Source: Bombyx mori
Lineage: Eukaryota; Arthropoda; Insecta; Lepidoptera; Bombycidae
Reading direction: 5' to 3'
Assembly: GCF_030269925.1 (NCBI RefSeq)
Contig: NC_085121.1
Coordinates: 265,501-329,500, forward strand
Length of the DNA stretch: 64,000 bases
This document shows positions 63,827 to 64,000 of the stretch, piece after piece. Within the stretch, counting starts at the first letter, position 1; each line of letters opens with the position of its first letter. The notes beneath the pieces were generated by a model, which was not told the DNA's origin, did not search any database, and saw nothing but the letters and a program-made list of their open reading frames with translations. Made by a program: the position numbers and the translations under genes.

Positions 63827-64000
63827 TTGATCACGAAAACAAAATACATATCTACTGACTCTCACAGGTAATCGAAACCGGATCCCATGGCTCAGTAGTC
63901 GCCGTCTTTTACCACTCAACTAAAATTGTCAACCATCATTAGCATCCCAGTCGTCCACTGCTGGACATAAGCCGACAACATTTGATTTGAATAAATTGAC

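Overview
This is a eukaryotic nuclear window and almost certainly comes from a lepidopteran, most likely the silkworm Bombyx mori or a close relative. The DNA is AT-rich, genes are split by GT-AG introns, and the spaces between exons are full of transposons. At least 18 whole or partial copies of one tRNA-derived SINE (I take it to be Bm1) are present, together with Jockey-clade, CR1/Jockey-superfamily-like and R1-clade LINE pieces and several TA-flanked inverted-repeat DNA elements. There is no operon, CRISPR array or prokaryotic feature.

Six host-type genes and one transposase gene can be modelled. (1) Four 3' exons of a plus-strand gene I do not firmly recognise (9981-13826), followed by a long 3' UTR. 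(2) A THAP-domain, P-element-type transposase gene (18429-23022, plus) carrying a frameshift, with a SINE in its 3' end. (3) An intronless, full-length mitochondrial delta-1-pyrroline-5-carboxylate dehydrogenase (26747-28444, plus). (4) Hikeshi/OPI10, the HSP70 nuclear import carrier, in four exons (32610-34868, plus). (5) The replication kinase CDC7 in eight exons on the minus strand (45810-38397), whose reading frame closes exactly at 482 residues. (6) A CISD3-type mitochondrial double-CDGSH iron-sulfur protein in three exons (48711-50638, plus). (7) The first two exons of a cytochrome b5 gene (54604-62261, plus), which runs off the right edge. These genes are unrelated housekeeping functions and do not form a pathway.

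Layout: 1-9.9 kb is non-coding and repeat-rich. 10-16.1 kb is the unknown gene and its UTR. 16.2-17.8 kb holds a SINE and a tandem pair of an unclassified repeat. 18-23.6 kb is the P-type transposase gene with a 1.18 kb fold-back element in an intron. 23.7-25.4 kb is LINE and SINE debris. 26.7-29 kb is P5CDH. 30.5-32.5 kb is a tandem duplicated block with a LINE insertion in one copy. 32.6-35 kb is Hikeshi. 38.4-45.8 kb is CDC7, whose introns hold a mariner-like and a pogo-like element. 46-48.6 kb is LINE and MITE debris. 48.7-50.8 kb is CISD3. 51-54 kb is LINE and SINE debris. 54.6-62.3 kb is cytochrome b5, whose 7.5 kb first intron carries a nested LINE/LINE/SINE composite. The last 1.7 kb holds a MITE.

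All calls come from reading the sequence. Family names for repeats are by memory of type and were not checked against a repeat library. Exon boundaries come from splice consensus plus frame continuity, without transcript evidence.
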